64,000 bases of DNA. Source: Streptomyces sp. I6. GTDB taxonomy: Bacteria; Actinomycetota; Actinomycetes; Streptomycetales; Streptomycetaceae. The stretch's first letter is position 1. The number at the start of each line of letters is the position of its first letter. Below the pieces are notes generated by a model. The model did not search any database and had not been told where the DNA came from. It saw only the letters and a list, made by a program, of their open reading frames with translations. The position numbers and the translations under genes are program-made. Below are positions 37,004-45,096 of the stretch, piece after piece. The stretch spans positions 2,077,501-2,141,500 of the forward strand of contig RHDP01000001.1 in NCBI GenBank assembly GCA_003725745.1, in the 5' to 3' direction.

Positions 37004-37956
37004 CGGTAGCCCTCCGTGTGGTCGGGGTGGAAGCAGATCCGCCAGGCGCGCTCAGGCCCGGGGCCGGCCATGACGTTCAGGTAGTACATGTCGTGGCCCG
37101 GGGCGGCGATGGACGGGCCGTGCCAGCCGTCCGGGACGAGGACGGCGTCACCGCTGCGGACCTCGGCGAGCAGATCGGTGCCCCGCGGGCGGGACGGCGA
37201 CACCCGCTGGTAGCCGAAGCCGTGCCCGCCCTCGATCTCGAAGTAGTAGATCTCCTCGAGTTCCGACTCCTCGCCGGGGCGGTGCTCGTCGTGCTTGTGC
37301 GGCGGGTACGAGGACCAGTTGCCGCCCGGGGTCAGCACCTCGACGGCGATGAGGCGGTCGCAGGCGAAGGCGCCGGCGGCGGCGAAGTTGTGCACGCGGC
37401 GGGCGCAGCTGCCCGAACCCCGTTCCTCCACCGGGACGTCCGGCGCGGGGCCGCGGCGCGCGGGGAGCCGCCGCTCGCACTTCGCTCCGGCCAGGGCGAA
37501 GCGGCCTCCCGCAGCGGAGGCGATCAGTACCCGGGCGTCGCGCGGGACGTACGCGAAGTCGGTGACTCCGGCGAACACGCTCGTTCTGCCGACCAGTTCC
37601 ATGGTCGTGTCCTCGGTCCGCACGGTGCACCCGCCCGCCAGCGGGAGCACGATCCACTCGCTGCCGCCGGTGTCCAGCTGGTGGGCGGCGCCGGGGGCCA
37701 GCTCCAGGATCCGCAGCGCGGAGTACTCCCAACCGGCTCTCCCGGGGTCGATGTCGAGCGCGTACGGACCGTCGGCGGCGGTCCCGGCCGGCAGGTGCCG
37801 GTCGTGTGCACCGCGGTTCCTGCGGGCTCCGTGTTCCCGGTGCGCGTCGTGCGCGTCGTGCGCTTGATGCGCCTCATGCGCGTCATGCGCGTCATGCGCG
37901 TCATGCGCGTCATGCGCGTCATGGTCCCTGTGCGGGTTGCGGTCCCTGTCGTCCAT
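37000..37956 (-). CDS. iolB: 5-deoxy-glucuronate isomerase with His-Asp-Ala repeat at the N-terminus
   Basis: Bicupin isomerase turning 5-deoxyglucuronate into 2-deoxy-5-keto-gluconate. The core starts at about residue 53 (HLPAGTAADGPYALDIDP) and has the metal-binding YPPHKHDEH...EEIYYFEIEGGHGFGYQRV cupin motif. ATG 37956 adds about 50 residues, mostly (Asp-Ala-His) repeats, not present in ordinary IolB. The frame through the repeat is open and no ribosome site marks an internal start clearly; an internal start would remove the repeat. Overlaps iolD by four bases. Confidence 0.92.
   Translation of the reverse strand: MDDRDRNPHRDHDAHDAHDAHDAHDAHEAHQAHDAHDAHREHGARRNRGAHDRHLPAGTAADGPYALDIDPGRAGWEYSALRILELAPGAAHQLDTGGSEWIVLPLAGGCTVRTEDTTMELVGRTSVFAGVTDFAYVPRDARVLIASAAGGRFALAGAKCERRLPARRGPAPDVPVEERGSGSCARRVHNFAAAGAFACDRLIAVEVLTPGGNWSSYPPHKHDEHRPGEESELEEIYYFEIEGGHGFGYQRVSPSRPRGTDLLAEVRSGDAVLVPDGWHGPSIAAPGHDMYYLNVMAGPGPERAWRICFHPDHTEGYR
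37841..37922. repeat. 9-bp tandem repeat in iolB
   Basis: About nine copies of a GCGTCATGC-type unit; the right-hand copies are identical and the left-hand ones have drifted (GTCGTGCGC, TTGATGCGC). Read on the minus strand it encodes Asp-Ala-His triplets. Confidence 0.92.
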
Positions 37957-37973
37957 GAATCGTGCGTACCCCC

Positions 37974-38864
37974 CTAGAGCAGGCCCACGGCCGTGTCGAC
38001 CGCCGCCGTGATGTCGCCGTCAGCCGGATAGAGCAGCGAACGGCCCGCCACCAGACCCTGGACCGTGGGCAGCCGCAGCGCGCCGCGCCACTTCCCGTAC
38101 GCCGCCGCCTGCCCGCCCACGGTGCCGTCCACATCGCCGCCGAGGAGCACCGCGGGAAGCGTGGAGGTCTCCATCACCCGCGCCATGTCGTCGGGGTCCT
38201 CCGTGACGGGGATCTTCAGCCAGGTGTAGGCCGATGTGCCGGCGAGGCCGGAGGCGATGGCCATGGAGCGGGCGACCGCCTCCGCCGACAGGTCGTTGCG
38301 CAGCACGCCGCCGACGCGGCGGCAGATGAACGGCTCGACGAAGACCGGCAGCCGGTGGGCGGCCATCGCGTCGATGGCGCGGGCGGCGGAGTGCAGGGTG
38401 GACAGGGAACCGGGGTCGTCGTAGTCGATGCGCAGAAGCAGCTTGCCCGCGTCGAAACCGAGGCGCGCGAGGTCCTCGGCGCGGTATCCGGTGAACCGGT
38501 CGTCCAGTTCGAAGGCGGCACCGGCGAGTCCGCCGCGGTTCATGGACCCCATGGCGACCTTGCCGTCGAGTGCCCCGAGCAGGAGGAGGTCCTCCAGGAT
38601 GTCGGCGGTGGCGAGGACGCCGTCCACGCCCGGACGTTCGAGGGCGGTGCACAGGCGCTCCAGCAGGTCGCGCCGGTTGGCCATCGCGTACGGCCGGTCG
38701 CCGACGGCGAGCGCGCCGCGGGCCGGGTGGTCGGCCGCGACGATCATCAATCGGCCGCTGCTTCCGACGAGGGGCCTACGCCGTCGGCGGGCCGCCGCCT
38801 CGGCCACGGCCTCAGGGTTGCGGGCCCTGATCCCGACGAGTTCGGTGGCGTCGACTCTGGTCAC
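37974..38864 (-). CDS. Aldolase of the inositol cluster (DeoC/LacD-like)
   Basis: 296-residue TIM-barrel protein. GTG 38864 overlaps the iolC stop (GTGA). Strand motifs LMIVAADHPARG, GVLATADILEDLL, KLLLRIDYDD, PVFVEPF, AYTWLKIPVT and PAVLLGGD fit the LacD/DeoC class I aldolases, with the lysine of WLKIP as candidate Schiff-base residue. In this position it most likely splits 2-deoxy-5-keto-gluconate 6-phosphate into dihydroxyacetone phosphate and malonate semialdehyde, the IolJ step; the assignment is by context. Confidence 0.85.
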   Translation of the reverse strand: MTRVDATELVGIRARNPEAVAEAAARRRRRPLVGSSGRLMIVAADHPARGALAVGDRPYAMANRRDLLERLCTALERPGVDGVLATADILEDLLLLGALDGKVAMGSMNRGGLAGAAFELDDRFTGYRAEDLARLGFDAGKLLLRIDYDDPGSLSTLHSAARAIDAMAAHRLPVFVEPFICRRVGGVLRNDLSAEAVARSMAIASGLAGTSAYTWLKIPVTEDPDDMARVMETSTLPAVLLGGDVDGTVGGQAAAYGKWRGALRLPTVQGLVAGRSLLYPADGDITAAVDTAVGLL

Positions 38865-39931
38865 CGCGCCGCTCCGGGCGCCGCCGGTCCGGGACCGCCG
38901 TCCGCTCCGGGCGCCGCCGGTCCGGTCCTCGGGTCGGGGCGAGGATCGGGGCGAGGATCGGGACCGGGGGCGTGGCCGTCGAGGAGGGCGTCCACCTCTG
39001 CGGCGTAGGGCATGGCGGAGGAGCATGCCAGGCGGGCGGCGACGATCGCCCCGGCGGCGTTGGCGAAGCGCATCACGCGCTCCAGCTCCCAGCCGGCGAC
39101 GAGTCCGTGGACCATCGCCCCACCGAACGCGTCGCCCGCGCCGAGCCCGTTGACCACGTCGACCCGCACCGGCGGCACCTCGGCGATCGTGCCGTCCCGG
39201 TGCACCGCCAGCACGCCCGCGGGCCCCTGTTTGACCACGGCCAGCTCGACTCCGCAGGCGAGCAGCGCAGCGGCCGCGGCGTGCGGTTCCCGCTCCCCGG
39301 TGGCGATCTCGCACTCCTCGAGATTGCCGACGGCGACGGTGGCGTGCGCGAGCGCCTTCGCGTAGATCGGCCGGGCCTCCTCGGCCGCGGAACCGGTGGG
39401 GCTCGCCCAGAACATGGGGCGCCAGTCCAGGTCGAGGACGGTCGTCCCGGACTTCGCCCGGTACTCGAGCGCGGCGAGCGTGGCCTCCCTGCTGGGCTCG
39501 GCGCAGAGCCCGGTGCCGGTCGTCCAGAAGACACGCGCCCGGCCGATCGCGTCCATGTCCAGTTCTTCGGCGCGCAGTTCGAGGTCGGGGGCCTTGGGCT
39601 GCCGGTAGAAGTACAGCGGGAAGTCGTCCGGCGGGAAGATCTCGCAGAACGTCACGGGGGTCGGCAGTCCCGGAACCGCCGTCACCCAGCGGTCGTCGAC
39701 CCGGAACTCGCGGAGCGCCTGGTGGAGGTAGTCCCCGAAGGCGTCCCGGCCGGTGCGGGTGACGACCGCGGTGCGCCGGCCGAGCCGGGCCGCCGCGACC
39801 GCCACGTTCGAGGCGGACCCTCCGAGGTACTTCCCGAAGGTCTCCACCTGCGCCAGCGGTACCCCGGTCTGCAGGGGGTAGAGGTCCACTCCGATCCGGC
39901 CCATCGTGATGAGGTCGTACGGCTGAGGCAT
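38861..39931 (-). CDS. iolC: 5-dehydro-2-deoxygluconokinase
   Basis: PfkB-family sugar kinase phosphorylating 2-deoxy-5-keto-gluconate. It starts at ATG 39931 (LITMGRIGVDLYP) and shows GGSASNVAVAAARLGR, LDLDWRPMFW and the second PfkB signature VNGLGAGDAFGGAMVHG with catalytic Asp. The last 35 residues are a Pro/Asp/Gly repeat tail (DPRPDPRPDPR) that is not part of the fold. First gene of the leftward inositol operon; its promoter faces the operator at 39999-40022. Confidence 0.95.
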   Translation of the reverse strand: MPQPYDLITMGRIGVDLYPLQTGVPLAQVETFGKYLGGSASNVAVAAARLGRRTAVVTRTGRDAFGDYLHQALREFRVDDRWVTAVPGLPTPVTFCEIFPPDDFPLYFYRQPKAPDLELRAEELDMDAIGRARVFWTTGTGLCAEPSREATLAALEYRAKSGTTVLDLDWRPMFWASPTGSAAEEARPIYAKALAHATVAVGNLEECEIATGEREPHAAAAALLACGVELAVVKQGPAGVLAVHRDGTIAEVPPVRVDVVNGLGAGDAFGGAMVHGLVAGWELERVMRFANAAGAIVAARLACSSAMPYAAEVDALLDGHAPGPDPRPDPRPDPRTGPAAPGADGGPGPAAPGAAR

Positions 39932-39990
39932 ACGGGTCCCTTCGGTTCCACGTCCGGCTGCCCCCTGGTCTAGCCCGACTCCCGGAACAC

Positions 39991-40030
39991 TGTCAACATT
40001 TTGTCCTTACATTCGGACGAAAGCTTGACA
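39991..40030. promoter_or_regulatory. Divergent iol promoters around a palindromic operator
   Basis: Palindrome TTTTGTCC-N8-GGACGAAA at 39999-40022 (seven of eight positions symmetric), likely a GntR/IolR-type operator. TGTCAA at 39991-39996 is a minus-strand TTGACA -35, with CTAGAC 17 bases on as -10. TTGACA at 40025-40030 is the plus-strand -35 for iolE. One repressor dimer could cover both promoters. Confidence 0.7.
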
Positions 40031-40061
40031 CCTTTCTCCGGCGGCCGGAAAGCTGGCCGCC

Positions 40062-40973
40062 ATGACCTCCTCCGCAGCCTCGTTCAACCGCATCCGGATC
40101 GGGTCGGCCCCGGACTCCTGGGGCGTGTGGTTCCCCGACGATCCCCGGCAGGTCCCGTGGCGGCGCTTCCTCGACGAAGTGGCACGGGCCGGGTACGAGT
40201 GGATCGAACTCGGCCCGTACGGCTACCTCCCCACGGACCCCGCACGGCTGGCCGAGGAGACCTCGTCCCGGGGGCTGAGGGTGTCGGCCGGCACGGTCTT
40301 CACCGGACTTCACCACGGCCCGGCCGTGTGGGAGAAGACCTGGGCCCATGTGGCCGGTGTCGCCGCCCTCGCCCGCGCGATGGGCGCGGACCACCTCGTC
40401 GTCATTCCGTCCTTCTGGCGTGACGACAGGACCGGCGAGGTACTGGAGGACCGCACCCTCACACCCGGCCAGTGGAGCCATCTCGCCCGCCAGACCGAGC
40501 GCCTGGGGCAGGAGGTGGGCGACCGGTTCGGGCTGAGGATCGTGGTCCACCCCCACGCGGACACCCATATCGACAGCGAGGAGAACGTCAGCCGCTTCCT
40601 CGACGCGACCGACGCGGACCTGGTCTCGCTCTGCCTGGACACCGGCCACTACGCCTACTGCGGCGGCGACAGCGTCAAGCTCATCGAGACCTACGGCGAG
40701 CGGATCGGCTACCTCCACCTCAAGCAGGTGGACCCGGAGATCCTCGCCGACGTGGTGGCGAACGAGGTGCCGTTCGGCCCCGCGGTGGCGCGCGGGGTGA
40801 TGTGCGAACCGCCGGCCGGAGTCCCCGCGCTGGAGCCGGTGCTGGCCGCCGCCCGGCGCCTCGACGCCGAACTCTTCGCCATCGTCGAGCAGGACATGTA
40901 CCCCTGCCCTCCGGACAGGCCCTTCCCCATCGCCGAGCGCACCCGGCGCTTCCTCCGCTCCTGCGGCGCCTGA
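40062..40973 (+). CDS. iolE: Inosose dehydratase/sugar phosphate isomerase-like TIM barrel (IolE-like)
   Basis: 303-residue xylose-isomerase-like TIM barrel. It begins IRIGSAPDSWGVWFPDDP, characteristic of inosose dehydratase IolE, and carries VHPHADTHIDSEEN, CLDTGHYAYCGGD, YLHLKQVDP and IVEQDMYP, the metal-binding His/Asp/Glu positions. It would dehydrate 2-keto-myo-inositol to THcHDO, the IolD substrate. Divergent from iolC and likely under the same operator. No inositol dehydrogenase (iolG) is in the window. An epimerase role (IolH type) is the alternative. Confidence 0.85.
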   Translation: MTSSAASFNRIRIGSAPDSWGVWFPDDPRQVPWRRFLDEVARAGYEWIELGPYGYLPTDPARLAEETSSRGLRVSAGTVFTGLHHGPAVWEKTWAHVAGVAALARAMGADHLVVIPSFWRDDRTGEVLEDRTLTPGQWSHLARQTERLGQEVGDRFGLRIVVHPHADTHIDSEENVSRFLDATDADLVSLCLDTGHYAYCGGDSVKLIETYGERIGYLHLKQVDPEILADVVANEVPFGPAVARGVMCEPPAGVPALEPVLAAARRLDAELFAIVEQDMYPCPPDRPFPIAERTRRFLRSCGA

Positions 40974-40975
40974 CC

Positions 40976-41039
40976 CCCTCGACACCACCGCCCCTCGACA
41001 CCGTCGCCTCTCGACACCACCGCCCCTCGACACCGCCGT
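40976..41039. repeat. Four 16-bp tandem repeats after iolE
   Basis: CCCTCGACACCACCGC and three close variants, head to tail, starting four bases after the iolE stop. Not palindromic. Confidence 0.85.
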
Positions 41040-41234
41040 GTCACAACAGCGGCCTCCGCGTCACATATGTCTCCGTTACGCGGGTCTTGCGTCACAGGAC
41101 CTCGACAGCCCCTCCCCTGTCGTCACTCTGCGTCGTTCAACGGGCACAGGCTGAGTGATCGCCAGCGCCCGCGCCGCAGCTCCCCCGACGGCTCCCCCGG
41201 CCGCCGCTGAGGCGCGTGCAGGGAGGTGCCACAG

Positions 41235-41432
41235 ATGACGGACAGAAGACTCTGGTCCTACAAGGACATCGCAGCGCACATCAAGGTGCAGCCGGACACG
41301 GTCCGTTCGTACCGCAAGCACGGCCTCCTGCCGCCACCGGACCATGTGGAGGCGGGCAAGCCCTACTGGTATGCCGACACCATCCGGGTCTGGGTGGCGA
41401 ACCGCCCGGGCAACAGGGGAGGCAGAAGCTGA
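41235..41432 (+). CDS. Small helix-turn-helix DNA-binding protein
   Basis: 65 residues from ATG 41235 (GGGAGG upstream). WSYKDIAAHIKVQPDTVRSYRKHGLLPPPD is a MerR/excisionase-like helix-turn-helix; GKPYWYADTIRVWVANRPG ends the fold. There is no effector domain. Common single genes in Streptomyces; target unknown. Confidence 0.85.
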   Translation: MTDRRLWSYKDIAAHIKVQPDTVRSYRKHGLLPPPDHVEAGKPYWYADTIRVWVANRPGNRGGRS

Positions 41433-41514
41433 GGCACGGGCCCGGCACCCCCGGGTGCGGGGCCCGTGGGCAAACCGCTTGCCGCTCGCGCCGGGCGGCT
41501 CCGACAATCGCCCG

Positions 41515-42102
41515 GTGACCGAGCGACCAGTCGCGGACTTCTCCGCCAAGCCGACCCTCACCGGAGCGAAGGTGGTCCTGCGCCCCTTCACCGAGGAGGA
41601 CGCCCCCACGATGGCCGAAATCCTGCGCGACCCGGAGGTCCTCCTCCTCACCGGTTCGGCGGGCGCCCCTCCCTTCCCGGACGAGCGGCTGCGCTCCTGG
41701 TACGCCACCCGCAGCGAGCAGACCGACCGCCTCGACCTCGCCGTGGTCGACCGGGCCTCCGGTGAACTCGTGGGCGAGGCGGTCCTCAACGAGTGGGACG
41801 AGCGGAACCGCAGTTGCAGCTTCCGGACACTGATCGGCCCCCGGGGCCGCGACCGCGGCCTCGGCACCGAAACCGTCAGGCTCATCACCGGCTACGGCTT
41901 CGAGCGGCTCGGACTGAACCGGATCTCCCTGAGCGTCTACGCCTTCAACGCCCGGGCCCGCCGCGCCTACGAGAAGGCGGGCTTCGTCGCCGAGGGCACC
42001 GAACGCGAGGCCCTGCGCCATGAGGACGGCTGGGTCGATGCCACGACCATGTCGGTGCTCGCCCGCGAGTGGGCCGCCCACCGGGGCCGGCCCGGGGACT
42101 GA
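41515..42102 (+). CDS. GNAT N-acetyltransferase (RimJ/RimL type)
   Basis: 195 residues from GTG 41515. RimJ/RimL-like start (KVVLRPFTEEDAPTMAEIL), acetyl-CoA pyrophosphate loop GRDRGLGTETVRLI and the C-terminal NRISLSVYAFNARARRAYEKAGF motif with REALRHEDGW. It would acetylate an amine on a protein N-terminus or small molecule; substrate not predictable. The ORF is open upstream but those residues look non-coding. Confidence 0.9.
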   Translation: MTERPVADFSAKPTLTGAKVVLRPFTEEDAPTMAEILRDPEVLLLTGSAGAPPFPDERLRSWYATRSEQTDRLDLAVVDRASGELVGEAVLNEWDERNRSCSFRTLIGPRGRDRGLGTETVRLITGYGFERLGLNRISLSVYAFNARARRAYEKAGFVAEGTEREALRHEDGWVDATTMSVLAREWAAHRGRPGD

Positions 42103-42390
42103 ACCGGCGGGGACCAGGAGGCCGTTCCCACCTCGCCCCCGCCGCGGCGGCCCGGCCCCCTGCCCCACCGAGGCCGGACCTCGTGCGGAGGACCGCGGCG
42201 GGGGTGGCCCGGCCGCGTCGCGACCACCGTGCTCGCCGCACTGACACCGGCGGGGACCGGAGCCGGCCGCCGCCCGCGAGGGGCAGGAGCAGGACGCCCA
42301 CACGGCCGAAGGACCGGACTCACCTCGGTGGCGCACCGCCGCCTCGGGCCACGGGCCTGTGCTCCCGTCCGGCCGGGAGCACTCGCACAG
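42103..42390. other. Intergenic stretch without a gene
   Basis: About 290 GC-rich bases between the acetyltransferase and the copper operator; no supported gene or repeat. Confidence 0.5.
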
Positions 42391-42407
42391 ATACCCCCTA
42401 GGGGTAT
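42391..42407. promoter_or_regulatory. CsoR-type copper operator
   Basis: ATACCCCCTAGGGGTAT, a near-perfect palindrome of the form recognised by Streptomyces CsoR, located 126 bases before the copper-chaperone start and followed by TATAAAGTG, which may overlap the -10. Copper binding to CsoR would release it and turn on the gene. Confidence 0.8.
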
Positions 42408-42532
42408 AAAGTGATGGCCGGGGAGGCCCGGCGCCGCCACGGCCGCCCCGGCGCACCATGAGTTCGGCGCACGACACGACTTCGCCGCACGAAACGACCG
42501 CGAAGCGACAGATCCGCGAAGAGGAGAACGCC

Positions 42533-42826
42533 ATGACCGCCGAGACGAACACCGGCACCATCGAGGCCACCGGTTCCCGCCACAGCGATGGCGCGGCGGG
42601 AGCGGCACCGGACGGCACCACCGCGGTCTACCTGGTGAAGGGCATGACGTGCGGTCACTGCGAGGGCGCCGTGTCCGAGGAGATCTCCGCGATCGCCGGT
42701 GTCTCCTCCGTGCAGGCCCTCGCCGCCACCGGGCAGGTCACCGTGGTCTCGGCCGCACCGCTCGACGAGGCCGCCGTACGCGCGGCCGTCGACGAGGCCG
42801 GCTACGAGTTCGCCGGTCCGGCCTGA
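42533..42826 (+). CDS. copZ: Copper chaperone with heavy-metal-associated domain
   Basis: 97 residues from ATG 42533 (GAGGAG upstream). A 30-residue hydrophilic start, then an HMA domain: VYLVKGMTCGHCEGAVSEEI with copper-binding Cys40 and Cys43, and GQVTVVSAAPLDEAAVRAAVDEAGYEF. It would carry Cu(I) to an exporter ATPase. None is adjacent in this window. Regulated by the CsoR-type site upstream. Confidence 0.92.
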   Translation: MTAETNTGTIEATGSRHSDGAAGAAPDGTTAVYLVKGMTCGHCEGAVSEEISAIAGVSSVQALAATGQVTVVSAAPLDEAAVRAAVDEAGYEFAGPA

Positions 42827-42985
42827 CCTCGGGGGCGGGCCGCGCTCCACCCGCACCGGGGAAGGAGCCCCGCGGCCGGCCCCGGAGAGGCCAAGGAGGC
42901 CAAGGAGGGCGAGGAGGGCGGGAGGGCGAGGAGGGCGGGAGACCGCAGAACGGAAGGGGCCGGAGGCCCTTCACCACGCCGCTCC

Positions 42986-43023
42986 GGCGAAGCCGCCCCT
43001 GTCCCAGCGGGGGCGGCTTCGCC
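42986..43023 (+). terminator. Terminator after copZ
   Basis: GGCGAAGCCGCCCC pairs perfectly with GGGGCGGCTTCGCC (14 bp, loop about 10). It lies 160 bases after the copZ stop. Confidence 0.85.
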
Positions 43024-43259
43024 GTACCACCCGCCCGCAGGACCCCGGGCTCCCGACCACCCCACCCCTCCGCAGGATCCCGCCCCGCCCGTCCGGCCGC
43101 ACGCGGCCCCGCCACGCCCTCAGTCGCACGCCACGACCCCGCCGCCACCCGCCCCGGGGCCCCGGATCCCGTGACCGCGGGAATTGCCGGGACCTACTCA
43201 TCCGTTTCCATGGCCAGCGGGAGGCTGCGTCTGCGATCCTTCACGTGGTACACAGGACC

Positions 43260-43288
43260 TTCACAAAGAGACCCAGATCACAGATATT
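43260..43288 (+). promoter_or_regulatory. Candidate promoter of a small RNA
   Basis: TTCACA-N17-GATATT in the least GC-rich stretch of the neighbourhood. No gene starts downstream on this strand, so it probably drives a non-coding transcript. Confidence 0.45.
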
Positions 43289-43294
43289 TATGGG

Positions 43295-43582
43295 TAACCA
43301 TTCGGGCTCTTCGCGAGTCTAAGTGGGCGATGCCAGAGCGTCTTGGGGGACGCTCATGGGATGTCTTGGGGGACGTCCCAGGCAAGCGTTGGCCGGGGCA
43401 CGTACGACCGGGAAGCTTTGAGCGGCCCTCCCGTGGATGCGTACCCCGGCAGACCGCCTCGCGAAGAGCTTCTGCTGGCCACCAGCAGACGCCCGGCCGG
43501 ATCCCGTGGGGGGAATCCGCACCGGGGATATGGGAAGCGCCCCGCTTGCCGACCCGTGGGGGGATCGGCAGCGGGGCGCTTC
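43295..43582 (+). ncRNA. Candidate small RNA with twin hairpins and terminator
   Basis: Between the candidate promoter and the hairpin at 43534-43582. It includes two successive stem-loops with the same loop, AGCGTC-TTGGGG-GACGCT at 43337-43354 and GGATGTC-TTGGGG-GACGTCC at 43359-43378. Coding potential is poor in all frames. It converges with the citrate synthase 3' end. Prediction only. Confidence 0.4.
43534..43582. terminator. Long hairpin between small RNA and citrate synthase
   Basis: GAAGCGCCCCGCTTGCCGA pairs with TCGGCAGCGGGGCGCTTC with one bulge. It is 57 bases past the citrate synthase stop and can serve both strands. Confidence 0.85.
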
Positions 43583-43638
43583 TCGTTGTACGTGGCCCGC
43601 GAAGGGCCCGTCCGCCGGGTGCGGGCTCCCAGAAGGCC

Positions 43639-44928
43639 TCAGCGGGCCTCGACGGGGACGAAGTCCCGCAGCACCTCGCCGGTGTAGATCTGGCGCGGGC
43701 GGCCGATGCGGGAACCCGGCTCCTTGATCATCTCGTGCCACTGCGCGATCCAGCCCGGAAGCCGGCCGAGGGCGAAGAGCACGGTGAACATCTCGGTCGG
43801 GAAGCCCATGGCCCGGTAGATCAGACCGGTGTAGAAGTCGACGTTCGGGTAGAGCTTGCGCTCGACGAAGTAGTCGTCGGAAAGCGCGTGCTCCTCCAGC
43901 TTGAGGGCGATGTCCAGCAGCTCGTCGGACTTGCCCAGAGCGGAGAGCACATCGTGGGCGGCAGCCTTGATGATCTTGGCGCGGGGGTCGAAGTTCTTGT
44001 AGACCCGGTGGCCGAAGCCCATCAGGCGGACGCCGTCCTCCTTGTTCTTCACCTTGCGGATGAAGGTGTCGACGCCGCCGCCTCCGGCCGCGATGCCCTC
44101 GAGCATCTCCAGCACGGACTGGTTGGCGCCACCGTGCAGGGGGCCCCACAGGGCGGAGATGCCGGCGGAGATGGAGGCGAACATGTTCGCCTGCGAGGAG
44201 CCGACCAGGCGCACGGTGGACGTCGAGCAGTTCTGCTCGTGGTCCGCGTGCAGGATGAGCAGCTTGTCGAGCGCGGCCACGACGACCGGGTCCAACTCGT
44301 ACTCCTGCGCCGGGACCGAGAAGGTCATCCGCAGGAAGTTCTCCACGTAGCCGAGGTCGTTGCGGGGGTAGACGAACGGGTGGCCGATCGACTTCTTGTA
44401 GGCGTAGGCGGCGATCGTCGGGAGCTTCGCCAGCAGCCGGATGGTGGAGAGGTGGCGCTGCTTCTCGTCAAACGGGTTGTGGCTGTCCTGGTAGAACGTC
44501 GAGAGCGCGCTGACCACGGACGACAGCATGGCCATCGGGTGGGCGTCGCGCGGGAAGCCGTCGAAGAAGCGCTTGACGTCCTCGTGCAGCAACGTGTGCT
44601 GGGTGATCTCGCCACGGAACGCCGCGAGCTCGTCCACGGTGGGCAGCTCACCGTTGATCAGCAGGTAGGCCACCTCCAGGAAGCTGGAGCGCTCGGCCAG
44701 CTGCTCGATGGGGTAGCCGCGGTAGCGCAGGATGCCCTGCTCGCCGTCGAGGTAGGTGATCGCGGATTTATAGGCGGCGGTGTTGCCGTAACCGCTGTCC
44801 AGGGTCACCAGACCGGTCTGCGCCCGGAGCTTCCCGATGTCGAAGCCCTGGTCGCCGACGGTGCTCTCGACCACCGGATAGGTGTGTTCACCGTCCGCGA
44901 ACCGCAGTACTACAGAGTTGTCGCTCAC
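43639..44928 (-). CDS. gltA: Citrate synthase
   Basis: 429 residues from GTG 44928 (GAGGGA upstream), the usual length of type II citrate synthases. It condenses acetyl-CoA and oxaloacetate in the TCA cycle. Catalytic motifs: LILHADHEQNCSTSTVRLVGSS, ALWGPLHGGANQSVLEML, LMGFGHRVYKNFDPRA and LYPNVDFYTGLIYRAMG. Equivalent to S. coelicolor CitA by appearance. Confidence 0.97.
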   Translation of the reverse strand: MSDNSVVLRFADGEHTYPVVESTVGDQGFDIGKLRAQTGLVTLDSGYGNTAAYKSAITYLDGEQGILRYRGYPIEQLAERSSFLEVAYLLINGELPTVDELAAFRGEITQHTLLHEDVKRFFDGFPRDAHPMAMLSSVVSALSTFYQDSHNPFDEKQRHLSTIRLLAKLPTIAAYAYKKSIGHPFVYPRNDLGYVENFLRMTFSVPAQEYELDPVVVAALDKLLILHADHEQNCSTSTVRLVGSSQANMFASISAGISALWGPLHGGANQSVLEMLEGIAAGGGGVDTFIRKVKNKEDGVRLMGFGHRVYKNFDPRAKIIKAAAHDVLSALGKSDELLDIALKLEEHALSDDYFVERKLYPNVDFYTGLIYRAMGFPTEMFTVLFALGRLPGWIAQWHEMIKEPGSRIGRPRQIYTGEVLRDFVPVEAR

Positions 44929-45096
44929 GTCATCCCTCACCGACGTAGTGCCTCTTCTTCGAGGTGCCCTGACTGTCTCTACCATCCCCCATTTGGCTGA
45001 GGAGAGTGCACTCGGGGTCGACCATTAGCCCGGTCGGCGGCACTCAGTGCCGCTCAGCTCGCCCATCCTGCCCCCTTCGCCCCGGTTCCGGAAGTG

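Noticed and set aside
35111..37009. Plus-strand frame exactly opposite iolD
   Set aside because: Antisense frame of the same length produced by third-position GC bias; iolD motifs are complete on the minus strand.
40976..41039. CRISPR array
   Set aside because: Units of 16 bp are directly adjacent without spacers; none of the tandem repeats in the window has repeat-spacer structure and no cas gene is present.
42649..45000. 783-codon plus-strand frame through copZ, the small-RNA region and citrate synthase
   Set aside because: Crosses two strong terminators and opposes citrate synthase; reads copZ in the wrong frame.
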